A program made the translations under genes and the position numbers. From an uncultured Acidimicrobiales bacterium (GTDB lineage Bacteria > Actinomycetota > Acidimicrobiia > Acidimicrobiales > SZUA-35), in the NCBI GenBank assembly GCA_937922785.1, contig CALAJQ010000022.1, positions 50,847 through 114,846 on the forward strand: 64,000 nucleotides of DNA, given 5' to 3'. Shown piece by piece: positions 37,177 through 46,447 of this stretch. How positions within the stretch are numbered: the stretch's first letter is position 1; each line of letters opens with the position of its first letter. Below the pieces are notes generated by a model that made no database searches, was not told the DNA's origin, and saw only the letters and a program-made list of their open reading frames with translations.

Positions 37177-37652
37177 AGGTCGCCTCCGGTGAGGATGCGC
37201 AGAACAAAGGTGGTGATTATGGCGGTTGTCATGAATGTTGCGGTTACGGCCAAGCTGGCCGGGCTGCGTTGAGCTGTGCCGCACATTCCGTGACCGGAAG
37301 TGCAGCCACCAGCAAGAGCGGCGCCATAGCCAAGCAAAGTGGCCCCACCAAAGACCATTGGCACCACAACCGCCAGCGGGAAGACGTTTGTGAGTGCGTC
37401 ATAACCGGTCCGGATTTCACTGCCACTGCGAAGCACCTGTGTAACAAGAAGGCCACCCAAGAACATGCCAACGAAATACCAGACCCGCCAGATCACAACG
37501 CCGTCTCGGCGCCGCAAGAAGCCCGTGGTTTGTACGTAAGCGCCGCTGGCTCCAAGCGGTTGATTGGCTAAGACGAACAGTCCAACAATTAGGAGACCAA
37601 GAATCGGCCCCCCGACGAACCAAGGCAGCCTGTCAGGCAGAAGGTCAAACAT
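37173..37652 (-). CDS. YeeE/YedE-family half-transporter
   Basis: MFDLLPDRLPWFVGGPILGLLIVGL...GYGAALAGGCTSGHGMCGTAQRSPASLAVTATFM; ORF-track N-terminal extension is translated repeat sequence. Confidence 0.85.
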   Translation of the reverse strand: MFDLLPDRLPWFVGGPILGLLIVGLFVLANQPLGASGAYVQTTGFLRRRDGVVIWRVWYFVGMFLGGLLVTQVLRSGSEIRTGYDALTNVFPLAVVVPMVFGGATLLGYGAALAGGCTSGHGMCGTAQRSPASLAVTATFMTTAIITTFVLRILTGGDL

Positions 37653-37665
37653 GAGCCGCACTCTA

Positions 37666-37760
37666 CTTCTGTCTGGGCGTAACGCTTCTGTCTGGGCGTA
37701 ACGCTCGGTGGCTGAGCGCTTCGAGCAGACAGATAGTGGCTTCGGAGCAGACAGACAATG
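37666..37760. repeat. Palindromic repeat element, left copy (includes a tandem 2 x 19-bp CTTCTGTCTGGGCGTAACG)
   Basis: 37666-37684 equals 37685-37703; the 50-bp unit 37685-37734 matches 39191-39240 at 48/50 positions. Confidence 0.9.
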
Positions 37761-37808
37761 AACGGACAAGCAATGAAGGTCCGGGCTCGGCTCGGTAGCA
37801 TTCGAGAA

Positions 37809-39185
37809 ATGGGCCACAGCCATTCGCATTCACACGATCATGAGATCGACGGCGGATGGCAACAATGGCTCGAGCACTCAACTCTGCGAATTGTTTTGCT
37901 TGGAGTGCTGCTCGCTGCGGTGGCAACAGTTGCTGGCGTTGTGGCCATGTGGCCTTCGGACCAAGGCCGCCAAGATGCTGTCGACAGCGCAGATGAAATC
38001 GGTCTTGTGTCGGATCGACTTAGCGCAACCATCCAGGTGGTCAATGACGGCGAATGCAGCTATTCAGAACCAGACAACCCACAGCGGTGCCGAGTGGTGG
38101 AGCTAATTGTTCACGAGGGCCCCGATGCCGGGTCGGTCGTTGCACTGCCAGAGATTGACCTGCGTTTCGATCTGTCAATTCCCGATTTGGCCGTTGGCGA
38201 CCGAGTCATTCTTGGTTATGAGGAAAGCACAAACTTCTATTTCTTCGCAGATAAGGAACGTCGAGCAACCCTGGTTTGGCTAACCGTTTTGTTTGTTGGC
38301 GTGGTGTTGATTCTGGGGCGGGTCCGAGGCGTTTTGGCATTGCTGGCGATGGCCTTAACCCTGGTGGTTCTGGTTGGCTTCCTTGCGCCATCAGTGCTTG
38401 ACGGCAACGACCCTCTTGTGGTTGCGGTCATCTCCGCGTCGGCCATTGCCTTCGTGAGCCTCTATCTGACCCACGGATTCTCCCCCACCACCACTGTGGC
38501 CCTTGCTGGCACTCTTGCCGCGCTTGCTCTGACGCTTGGCCTGTCGTGGGTGTTTTTCGAGCTTGCTTCCTTCACTGGACTAGCTACCGAGGAGGCGCTG
38601 ATTCTGCCCTTCATTTCAGAGAATCTAAACGTCAGCTCGCTGCTCTTGGGCGGCGCGGTGATCGGGGCGCTTGGAGCGTTGGATGACGTAACCGTCACCC
38701 AAGTTGCCACGGTGGCCGAGCTGAAGCGACGCAGGCCAGACCTTGGTGTCACCGAGCTTGTGACTTCTGGAATCAGAGTTGGTCGTGAGCACATTGCGTC
38801 GACGGTTAACACGTTGTTGCTGGCCTACGTTGGTGCGAGCATGCCGCTGCTGTTGTTGTTCACGGCTTCTGAACAATCACTTCAAATGGCTGCCAACTCA
38901 GAGCTAATCGCGATTGAGATCGTTAGGACGCTTTGCGGCTCGATCGGCTTGGTGGCCGCGATGCCAATTACTACCGTCTTGGCTGCCATCGTGGTTACAT
39001 CTGCAACGCCAGCCGCCCTCGAAGTCGAATCCGACGGCCACCCGCACCTGCCTCACGTGCCGCCGACAGAAGTTGAAGAGAGGACGAACGAAGCCTTAAC
39101 CGAGTTGGACGCCCAAGAACCACCTCCAACGCCAGCCCCAAGCTGGGACGACTTCACCCCGCTCGACGACTTCGAGACTGACTAG
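37809..39185 (+). CDS. YibE/F-family membrane protein
   Basis: MGHSHSHSHDHEID N-terminus; many TMs; GGAVIGALGALDDVTVTQVATVAELKRRRPDLGVTELVTSGIRVGREHIASTVNTLLLAYVGASMPLLLL. Confidence 0.85.
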   Translation: MGHSHSHSHDHEIDGGWQQWLEHSTLRIVLLGVLLAAVATVAGVVAMWPSDQGRQDAVDSADEIGLVSDRLSATIQVVNDGECSYSEPDNPQRCRVVELIVHEGPDAGSVVALPEIDLRFDLSIPDLAVGDRVILGYEESTNFYFFADKERRATLVWLTVLFVGVVLILGRVRGVLALLAMALTLVVLVGFLAPSVLDGNDPLVVAVISASAIAFVSLYLTHGFSPTTTVALAGTLAALALTLGLSWVFFELASFTGLATEEALILPFISENLNVSSLLLGGAVIGALGALDDVTVTQVATVAELKRRRPDLGVTELVTSGIRVGREHIASTVNTLLLAYVGASMPLLLLFTASEQSLQMAANSELIAIEIVRTLCGSIGLVAAMPITTVLAAIVVTSATPAALEVESDGHPHLPHVPPTEVEERTNEALTELDAQEPPPTPAPSWDDFTPLDDFETD

Positions 39186-39190
39186 ACCTG

Positions 39191-39265
39191 CTTCTGTCTG
39201 GGCGTAACGCTCGGAGGCTGAGCGCTTCGGGCAGACAGATGTGATGGGCAGACAGATGTGGTGGG
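39191..39265. repeat. Palindromic repeat element, right copy
   Basis: CTTCTGTCTGGGCGTAACGCTCGGAGGCTGAGCGCTTCGGGCAGACAGAT followed by further GGGCAGACAGATGTG. Confidence 0.9.
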
Positions 39266-39270
39266 CAGAG

Positions 39271-39468
39271 TCAGGCGACGTCGTAGCCGGCCTCGTCGAT
39301 TGCGGCGACGATGGCCTCAGACTGGCCGCCAGTTACTGACACGGTTTTGGTCTCTAGGTCGACGTTAACCGCCGTGACGCCTTCAACCTTTGTTACTTCT
39401 TTGGTGATGGCCGACACGCAGTGTTCACAGCTGATGTCGGGCACCGAGTACAGAGTTGGTTCAGTCAT
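39271..39468 (-). CDS. copZ: Heavy-metal-associated (CopZ-like) copper chaperone
   Basis: MTEPTLYSVPDISCEHCVSAITKEVTKVEGVTAVNVDLETKTVSVTGG; SCEHC metal site; start at internal Met. Confidence 0.88.
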   Translation of the reverse strand: MTEPTLYSVPDISCEHCVSAITKEVTKVEGVTAVNVDLETKTVSVTGGQSEAIVAAIDEAGYDVA

Positions 39469-39502
39469 TGTTGTCGCCTTTGGTATGTACGAGTGTTGTT
39501 GG

Positions 39503-41668
39503 TCATGAGGTGTGCCGGTAGCCGGCGAAGCTTCGAAGTCGGAGGCTGTTGCTGACGACAAACACCGACGACATCCCCATGGCACCGGCCGCAATCATCG
39601 GGTTCAACACGCCGAACGCTGCCAGCGGGATGGCCGCGGTGTTGTAAGCAAATGCCCAAAACAGGTTGCCCTTGATAGTGGACAGGGTGCGTCGAGATAG
39701 CGCGATTGCGTCAGCCACGGCCCTCAAGTCACCAGACACAATTGTTAGGTCCGATGCCTCAATGGCGACGTCTGTTCCGGTTCCAACCGCAATGCCCAGG
39801 TCAGCTTGAGCCAAAGCGGGGGCGTCGTTGATTCCGTCCCCCACCATTGCAACCCGCTTGCCGGCTGCCTGCAGACGGCTGATCACTGCGGCCTTATCGT
39901 CGGGGTAGACCTCGGCGATTACCTCGTCGCCAGGTCTAGTACCGATGCCAACTTCGGCGGCTACCGCCTGAGCTGTCAGTTTGTTGTCACCAGTGAGGAG
40001 CGTGACCGAAAGGCCTTGGTCGTGAAGAGCAGAGATGGCGGCTTTGGAGGTGGGCTTGATGCGGTCGGCCACCACAAACACAAGCTCGGCCAGTCCGTTC
40101 CGACCGGCGAACACAACGGTTGCACCTTTGGCCTCGGCCTGGGCGGCCATCGCCTCGACCTCGGCAGGCACGGCGTCGAACAGGCTACGACGCCCGACCC
40201 CAATTGCTGTGCCGTCAACAGTTCCCCGTACCCCTGAGCCCGGGATGTTTTGGAAGTCGGCAACGTCTAGCTTGGGTTCGACTGAGACTGCAACGGCCTG
40301 AGCGATCGGGTGCTCCGATAACGATTCGACCGACGCAGCTAGAACGTGAACGCGGCTGCGGTCATCGGCTGGCAGTCCAGCGTCGAGAACATCAGTTAAC
40401 GTCATGGCGCCTTCGGTGATGGTGCCGGTTTTGTCAACCACGACAGCATCTATCGAGCGGGTGTCTTCAAGTATTTCCCCACCCTTGATGATGACGCCCA
40501 GTTGGGCCGCGCGTCCGGTACCCACCATGATTCCCAGCGGCGTCGCCAGGCCTAGCGCGCATGGGCAAGCGATTATCAGAACTGCCACAGCAGCCGTAAA
40601 CGCAGACCCAGCCGGGTTGCCGAGTAACAGCCAGACCGAGAGGGTAATAACAGCTATGAGAATTGCTACCGGCACAAAAACCGACGCCACTCGATCAGCC
40701 AGACGTTGAACCTCGGCTCGACTCCCCTGCGCTTGGTCAACCAGTCGGATGATTTGAGCCAGCGCCGTGTCGGACCCAACCTTCGTGGCCTCAACTACGA
40801 GCGAGCCGTTTGCATTGATCGTTGCGCCGATGACTTCATCGCCGGGAGACACTTCTACAGGGACTGGTTCGCCGGTGACCATCGAGGCGTCCACTGCAGA
40901 ACGACCTTCAACGATTACACCATCGGTTGCTATCTTCTCGCCGGGCCTCACAACAAAGTGCATGCTGACTGCCAGGTCATCCAGTTCGATTTCGGTACCG
41001 TCGGTTAGTCGGGCCGTCCTGGCGCCGAGGTCGGCAAGGGCTCGGATAGCGTCTCCCGAGCGACGCTTGGCCCGAAGCTCGAACCACTTACCCAAAAGGA
41101 TGAGCGTCACGATTACTGCGCCGGTCTCAAAGTAGATGTGCCCGTCGCCTATGTCACCGAGCAAAACCACTGCGGACCAAACAAGCGCCGATAAAGATCC
41201 CATCGAGACCAACGTGTCCATCGTGGTGGAGCCGTGACGCAGATTCATCCAAGCGGCTCGATGGAACGGCCAACCGGACCACAAGATTACGGGCGATGCC
41301 AACGCTGCAACCAGCCATTCCCAACCGTCGAACCGGAGAGCTGGGACCATCGAAATAGCCATGGCGGGAATAGTCAAAACCAGCCCGACAACAAGGCGCT
41401 TCAATAGGTCGGCCTCGCGCCGATCTTCGGCCTCATCGGTCTGGGTCTCTTCAATAACCGCGTAACCGAGGGCCTCCACCTCAGCCGTTAGCAAAGCGTC
41501 GTTGACCGTCCCGTCATGGGTCACGGTTGCTCGGCCGGTAGCAAAATTGACCTGGGCCTCTGCCACCGAATCGAGCTTTCCGAGACGACGCTGAATCCGG
41601 TTAGCACACGCGGCACAAGTCATTCCGTCGATCGCAAGATCAGACCGCGAAGTCGTGTCGAGTGCCAT
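39503..41668 (-). CDS. copA: Copper-translocating P1B-type ATPase
   Basis: [17 protein letters not shown] domain; [40 protein letters not shown]. Confidence 0.96.
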   Translation of the reverse strand: MALDTTSRSDLAIDGMTCAACANRIQRRLGKLDSVAEAQVNFATGRATVTHDGTVNDALLTAEVEALGYAVIEETQTDEAEDRREADLLKRLVVGLVLTIPAMAISMVPALRFDGWEWLVAALASPVILWSGWPFHRAAWMNLRHGSTTMDTLVSMGSLSALVWSAVVLLGDIGDGHIYFETGAVIVTLILLGKWFELRAKRRSGDAIRALADLGARTARLTDGTEIELDDLAVSMHFVVRPGEKIATDGVIVEGRSAVDASMVTGEPVPVEVSPGDEVIGATINANGSLVVEATKVGSDTALAQIIRLVDQAQGSRAEVQRLADRVASVFVPVAILIAVITLSVWLLLGNPAGSAFTAAVAVLIIACPCALGLATPLGIMVGTGRAAQLGVIIKGGEILEDTRSIDAVVVDKTGTITEGAMTLTDVLDAGLPADDRSRVHVLAASVESLSEHPIAQAVAVSVEPKLDVADFQNIPGSGVRGTVDGTAIGVGRRSLFDAVPAEVEAMAAQAEAKGATVVFAGRNGLAELVFVVADRIKPTSKAAISALHDQGLSVTLLTGDNKLTAQAVAAEVGIGTRPGDEVIAEVYPDDKAAVISRLQAAGKRVAMVGDGINDAPALAQADLGIAVGTGTDVAIEASDLTIVSGDLRAVADAIALSRRTLSTIKGNLFWAFAYNTAAIPLAAFGVLNPMIAAGAMGMSSVFVVSNSLRLRSFAGYRHTS

Positions 41669-41675
41669 ACCCCTA

Positions 41676-41706
41676 CTGTAAACCTTCTACCCAACTAGAA
41701 GGTCAA
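41676..41706 (-). promoter_or_regulatory. CueR-type MerR-family promoter of copA
   Basis: Minus strand TTGACC-(19 bp)-TTACAG; spacer region carries a perfect dyad ACCTTCTA-GTTGGG-TAGAAGGT when read on the minus strand (41682-41703); ATG begins 7 nt past the -10. Confidence 0.85.
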
Positions 41707-41746
41707 GCGGTTCTCTATCTATTCGCCAGCTATTCACCAGACCTTC

Positions 41747-42148
41747 TCACCGAGCTTCGCTGATTACCTGACACCGGTTTGGATCCGTACACGAAGAGGG
41801 ATCTAAGGCCTTAGCCCGATTGGCCATCGACGCAAGTTCTCGCCGGGCTGCAGTGAGTTGTTCAATTTGTGCATCTATAGCGGTTAAGTGGCCCTCAATC
41901 AGTGCCATTGTGTGAGCACAAGACGTCTTGCCCGAGCTCTTCAGCTCAACCACCGAGGCAATCTCAGCCAAGGTCAGGCCAGTGGCCTGGGCATCACGAA
42001 TGAATCGCAGACGCTCGACCGCCTGGTCGCCGTAATCCCTGTACCCACTGCTGGTTCGGCCGGGCTCGGCCAGTAATCCGATTGATTCGTAGTAGCGGAT
42101 GGTCTTCGCAGTGACCCCGCATAAATCACCAAGTTCGCCAATCTTCAT
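41747..42148 (-). CDS. MerR-family regulator (CueR-like)
   Basis: MKIGELGDLCGVTAKTIRYYESIGLLAEPGRTSSGYRDYGDQAVERLRFIRDAQATGLTLAEI; Cys-rich C-terminus CTDPNRC; start at internal Met. Confidence 0.92.
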   Translation of the reverse strand: MKIGELGDLCGVTAKTIRYYESIGLLAEPGRTSSGYRDYGDQAVERLRFIRDAQATGLTLAEIASVVELKSSGKTSCAHTMALIEGHLTAIDAQIEQLTAARRELASMANRAKALDPSSCTDPNRCQVISEAR

Positions 42149-42322
42149 GACATCGAACCTAGATGACCCTCCAGCCAGATGGAAGTCGCCAGACGCACGA
42201 TATGGACTTGAGTGTTCTGGGGTACGCGGTGTCCGGTTTGCATGGAATAGTGAAGGCATGAATCTGGATCGAGGCTCCGGCCGCCAATGCACAGCCCTCC
42301 CAAATTGCACAGCCTTAGTAAT

Positions 42323-43120
42323 ATGATCTCGCTTCTCGGGATAGGCATTGACGCCAACTCCTCGCACATGATGGGCACCGCCGAGGGACCGGCCGCCATT
42401 CGTCGAGCATTGCATTCGGGATCGGGCAACAGCTCGGCCGAGTCCTCCGTGGAAGTTATCTCCCATATCGAAGACCTCGGCGACTTACCTGTAGCTAACG
42501 AGAAGGGCTCGGTTGTTGATGCCGACCTGATCACCTCTGCTGTAGCCGTCCAACTGGCCGCTGGCCGCCAAGTCATCTCGCTCGGCGGTGACCACTCGGT
42601 GACGTATCCAATCTTGCGGGCATTTGGCGCAGTTCATGACCAGCTCACCGTTGTACATATCGACGCGCATCCCGATCTTTACGACGACCTTGACGGGAAT
42701 CCGTTAAGCCACGCCTCTCCGTTTGCCCGGGCGTTGGAAGACGGCTGCATGACTCGGTTGGTTCAGCTTGGCATTCGAACCGCCACCCCTCACCAACGCA
42801 CTCAGGGTGAACGATGGAACGTGACGATGGTGGCACCTCGTGAGTTGGCCAGCTTCGACATGTCAGGACTCGAGGGCCCGATCTACCTAAGTATCGATCT
42901 TGACGGGCTTGACCCTTCAGTCGCTCCAGGCGTATCCCATCATGAGCCCGGAGGGTTGACCTTCCGTGAGGCGCTCGACATCATCGACGCTTTGCCTGGA
43001 CCACTGGTTGGGGCCGACGTAGTCGAGCTGAATCCGGCCCAAGATCTGGTGGGCATGACAGCCATGGTCGGGGCAAAACTGGTGAAAGAGATCGCCGCCG
43101 CAATGCTGGTTCGCCGCTAA
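42323..43120 (+). CDS. Arginase-family ureohydrolase
   Basis: LGGDHSVTYPILRAF, HIDAHPDLYDD, SIDLDGLDPSVAPGVSHHEPGGLT. Confidence 0.9.
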   Translation: MISLLGIGIDANSSHMMGTAEGPAAIRRALHSGSGNSSAESSVEVISHIEDLGDLPVANEKGSVVDADLITSAVAVQLAAGRQVISLGGDHSVTYPILRAFGAVHDQLTVVHIDAHPDLYDDLDGNPLSHASPFARALEDGCMTRLVQLGIRTATPHQRTQGERWNVTMVAPRELASFDMSGLEGPIYLSIDLDGLDPSVAPGVSHHEPGGLTFREALDIIDALPGPLVGADVVELNPAQDLVGMTAMVGAKLVKEIAAAMLVRR

Positions 43121-43208
43121 CCAGTCTGGCTAAAACGGCACCGGCTGGAATCTGAATCGACCAACAAATTCCGAGCTTACATAGGACCCGGTTGCCTATG
43201 GTGGCGTG

Positions 43209-43715
43209 ATGCCCTCTGCCACAATTCGGCCCGCAACTTCGGACGAACTCGAACCAATCAAGACAATTGCAGTCGATGCTGAGATGTTCACAATCGACGA
43301 AGTCCCCTTCTTGGACGAGATGATTGGCGGTGCGTTCGACGGAAGTTTGGAAGGTCACGAGTGGATTGTGGCAACCGACAAAACAGGCGCTGTGGTCGCA
43401 GCCGCCAACTATGCGCCAGAGCCCTATTCGGACCGCATGTGGAACCTGTATTTCTTGGCCGTGTCGCCTTCTTTCCAAGGCGAAGGGCTGGGTGGTCAGC
43501 TTGTATCCCATGTGGAACAGACGTTGGCTGCCTTGGGTGACGACGTTGCCCGAGTTCTTGTAGTGGAGACCTCTTCAACCGATCAATACGCCCGCACTCG
43601 CGATTTCTATGCGAATCAGGGGTACGACAAAGAGGCCACGATCCGCCAGTTCTACGGGCCTGAGGACAACAAGGTCATCTTCTGGAAATCGTTAGTTGAG
43701 CCAAAGCCTGACTAG
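43209..43715 (+). CDS. GNAT-family N-acetyltransferase
   Basis: LYFLAVSPSFQGEGLGGQLVSHVEQTLAALG...RTRDFYANQGYDKEATIRQFY; start GTG 43206 or ATG 43209. Confidence 0.9.
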   Translation: MPSATIRPATSDELEPIKTIAVDAEMFTIDEVPFLDEMIGGAFDGSLEGHEWIVATDKTGAVVAAANYAPEPYSDRMWNLYFLAVSPSFQGEGLGGQLVSHVEQTLAALGDDVARVLVVETSSTDQYARTRDFYANQGYDKEATIRQFYGPEDNKVIFWKSLVEPKPD

Positions 43716-43725
43716 GTTCTGAGCT

Positions 43726-44145
43726 ATGGCTTCGGAATACACAATCACTTACGAGTGGCGAGGCGACTTCACCAACGAAGAGATCCACGAGCTTCACGCC
43801 GAAGCGTTCGAGACTCGCCTGTTCGATGAGTCCGAGTGGGACTGGGTTAAGCAAACTGCCGATCACAGCCTCGGTTGGGTCGTTGCCCGCGCCGGCGGCC
43901 AGTTTGTCGGCTTTGTGAATGTGCTTTGGGACGGTTTCGTTCACGCGTTCATCGAGGATGTGATGGTTCATAAGCTTGTTCGCCACAGCAGGGTGGGCGT
44001 GGGTGTCGTTCACGCAGCCCGAGACGGAGCCACCGCCGCCGGTTGTGAATTCCTGCACGTCCAATTCGGTGAACACCTAACCCCGTTCTACATAGACGCT
44101 TGCGAGTTCAAGCCCATGCCGGGCGGCCTAATGGAATTGGGCTGA
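43726..44145 (+). CDS. GNAT-like acetyltransferase
   Basis: FVGFVNVLWDGFVHAFIEDVMVHKLVRHSRVGVGVVHAARDGATAAGCEFLHVQFGEHLTPFYIDACEFKPMPGGLM. Confidence 0.85.
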   Translation: MASEYTITYEWRGDFTNEEIHELHAEAFETRLFDESEWDWVKQTADHSLGWVVARAGGQFVGFVNVLWDGFVHAFIEDVMVHKLVRHSRVGVGVVHAARDGATAAGCEFLHVQFGEHLTPFYIDACEFKPMPGGLMELG

Positions 44146-44147
44146 TT

Positions 44148-44900
44148 TTGGCTACAGGCGTTGTTGCACCAGTAGCGCTAGTCACTGGCGTCAGTCGTGA
44201 GGTAGGTATCGGCTTTGCCGTTGCCGAACGCCTAGCCGCAGACGGCTTCCGCGTAGCGTGCGCCGGTTGGCGAGCTTATGACCACCGCATGACTTGGGGC
44301 GCCGACGCCGCTCCCCCGACGATGCCAGGCCAGTTCTTCGAGATTGACTTTGAAGACGCGGCGGCGACGGCGTCACTACTTTTCGATGTCGGTGAGCAGT
44401 TCGGCCTGATTTCGGCTTTGGTGATGTGCCACGCAGAATCGGTCGACAGCGACATTCACACCACAACGGTTGAAAGTTTCGACCGGCACATGGCCGTCAA
44501 CGCCCGAGCCACCTGGCAGCTCATTAAGGGCTTCTCTTCGCAATTTGTCGGTGCTTCCGGTTCGGGCCCCGGTTCCAGTTCCGGCCGAATTCTCAGCATC
44601 ACCAGCGACCACACAGCCCACAACCTGCCATACGGCGCCAGCAAGGGGGCGATGGATCGCATCGTGTTGGCCGCCGCCGTCGAGCTGGCCGAGCAGGGCA
44701 TCACCGCGAACGTGGTCAATCCCGGCGCCACCGACACCGGCTGGATGTCACCCGAAATCGAAGCCCAAGTTCTGGCTGGCAACCTCCAACCGCGCCTCGG
44801 TCAACCAGCAGACGTGGCCAACCTAGTCAGCTTCCTATGCTCCCCCGAAGGCCAATGGGTCAACGCACAACTGCTCTACAGCAACGGCGGGATCCGGTAA
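44148..44900 (+). CDS. SDR-family oxidoreductase (probable TTG start)
   Basis: ALVTGVSREVGIGFAVAERLAADGFRVACAGW; YGASKGAMDRIVLAAAVELAEQGITANVVNPGATDTGWM. Confidence 0.85.
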   Translation: MATGVVAPVALVTGVSREVGIGFAVAERLAADGFRVACAGWRAYDHRMTWGADAAPPTMPGQFFEIDFEDAAATASLLFDVGEQFGLISALVMCHAESVDSDIHTTTVESFDRHMAVNARATWQLIKGFSSQFVGASGSGPGSSSGRILSITSDHTAHNLPYGASKGAMDRIVLAAAVELAEQGITANVVNPGATDTGWMSPEIEAQVLAGNLQPRLGQPADVANLVSFLCSPEGQWVNAQLLYSNGGIR

Positions 44901-46421
44901 CTCACAGCGCCGGGCGCCCGGTGCCCGAACGCGAAACAATACGGCCGAAGTCCCACCCAGCGAGAACAACTCCGTATCTTCTCCCGGCCCCGCGGAACAT
45001 ACTCGCTGCTGATTCTCAGCCAGCCGTTCGACCGGGGCAACGCCGGTAAACACGAACGTCAGCGCCCCAACAGTGAGGATCGCCAGCATGTTCGTGCCAA
45101 ACAACAAGAGCGCACCGTTGCCTGCGTCCCATTCGCCTTGGGAGAAGGAAATGCCCACTGCCGTTAGCGGCGGAACCAACGAGATGGCGATGGCAACGCC
45201 GGGTAGCGAGTCTGAAACGTCAGGCCTCGAAAGTCCGTACGCACCGGCCGCTCCGGCAGCCACCGCTGTTATCAAATCGAGAACGGTGGGTGTCGCCCGG
45301 CTGAGAATCTGAGAGTTGGTGCTGACATCGATGACGGTGGGCACGGTTAGCCCAAGCACAAGCCCGATTCCGATCGCAACGGCGATTCCCCCGAACGCAA
45401 CCAGCGCGCTGCGAGCAAGCCGTCTAGGCCAGCCCATCACTAGCGATAGGGCCATGCCCATAAGCGGAGTCATCAGTGGAGCGATCAGCATTGCGCCGAT
45501 TACCACGGCGGTTGAATCGGTGATGACTCCCATGGAAGCAATGACCGAGGCAAAGGTCATCAGAGTAAAGAATCGGACTATCCGCTTGCCGGTTTGGGAC
45601 CCATCAAAGATGATCTTGCGATACAGCGCTTGGCGGTCTTCCAGGGTTTTAGGACGTTCCAGAAGCCAGGCCACCAGAAGCGTTCCCGCTTGGTGATATT
45701 CAGCTGAAACCTGACGTTCGCGATCTAACAAGATCGTCAGAACCAGCGCCGAGACAGCTATGGAAGCAATGGCTACAACGGTCACCAAGGCCGAGAAAAC
45801 TTGCGATGGGAACACCAATAGAAGACCGCCTGCACAGATTCCGGCAAAGGTTCTCGCAGCCGACCAATTCCGATCCCAGGTCTCGCTTTCTTTGTTCCAA
45901 TCCGTGTAGAGGTCGCGGGCGGCCAGAATGACCAACGCCGCTCCAAGGATGCGGGCCAGCACAACCTCGGACTGGTCTGACACCAGCACCAGGAACAGCC
46001 CGGTGGCGATGCCCAACCCAGCGGTGCCGAACAGACCCCAATGTCGTGGTCGAGCCTTAACCGCAGCCAACCCCGACGTCGCGAAGCCCGCGATCAAGCC
46101 AAGCCCGACCAAGACGCTGAGCACACGATTCGAACGCTCCGGCCAGAAGATCACAAGCACGGATAGCGCAACCATCGCTGCGGCCCGAAGCACAAGTGGA
46201 TTGCCAAGCATTGCTAGGTCAATGCGGTTGAAGTCAAAGCCTGGGTTGAAATCGCCATCATCGAGATCCTCGCCGCTAGGCGCGCTGCCTGGCAGATCAC
46301 TCTCGGTATAGAGCGACTCGGTCACTGGAGCGAACAGTCCTCGATCATCGATTTCTGGCCCCTGCTTTTCCCATACTCGGACCCTATGGGCTGCCCAGTA
46401 TCTGGTGCAAATAGTCAGCAC
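44835..46421 (-). CDS. DUF389-family membrane protein with repeat-derived C-terminal tail
   Basis: TVVIGAMLIAPLMTPLMGMALSLVMGWPRRLARSALVAFGGI...GVAIAISLVPPLTAVGISFSQGEWDAGNGALLLFGTNMLAILTVGALTFVFTG; last ~50 aa are encoded in and beyond a 39-bp repeat. Confidence 0.85.
   Translation of the reverse strand: MLTICTRYWAAHRVRVWEKQGPEIDDRGLFAPVTESLYTESDLPGSAPSGEDLDDGDFNPGFDFNRIDLAMLGNPLVLRAAAMVALSVLVIFWPERSNRVLSVLVGLGLIAGFATSGLAAVKARPRHWGLFGTAGLGIATGLFLVLVSDQSEVVLARILGAALVILAARDLYTDWNKESETWDRNWSAARTFAGICAGGLLLVFPSQVFSALVTVVAIASIAVSALVLTILLDRERQVSAEYHQAGTLLVAWLLERPKTLEDRQALYRKIIFDGSQTGKRIVRFFTLMTFASVIASMGVITDSTAVVIGAMLIAPLMTPLMGMALSLVMGWPRRLARSALVAFGGIAVAIGIGLVLGLTVPTVIDVSTNSQILSRATPTVLDLITAVAAGAAGAYGLSRPDVSDSLPGVAIAISLVPPLTAVGISFSQGEWDAGNGALLLFGTNMLAILTVGALTFVFTGVAPVERLAENQQRVCSAGPGEDTELFSLGGTSAVLFRVRAPGARRCELPDPAVAVEQLCVDPLAFGGA
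44939..44977 (+). repeat. 39-bp palindromic repeat, copy 1
   Basis: ATACGGCCGAAGTCCCACCCAGCGAGAACAACTCCGTAT, followed by CTTCTCCC. Confidence 0.9.
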
Positions 46422-46447
46422 CCACCCAAGATTGTTAGCCTCGCTGG

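Noticed and set aside
37653-37829. N-terminal extension of the YeeE-like ORF
   Set aside because: The extension is translation of the palindromic repeat; the TM protein starts at MFDLLPDRL (37652).
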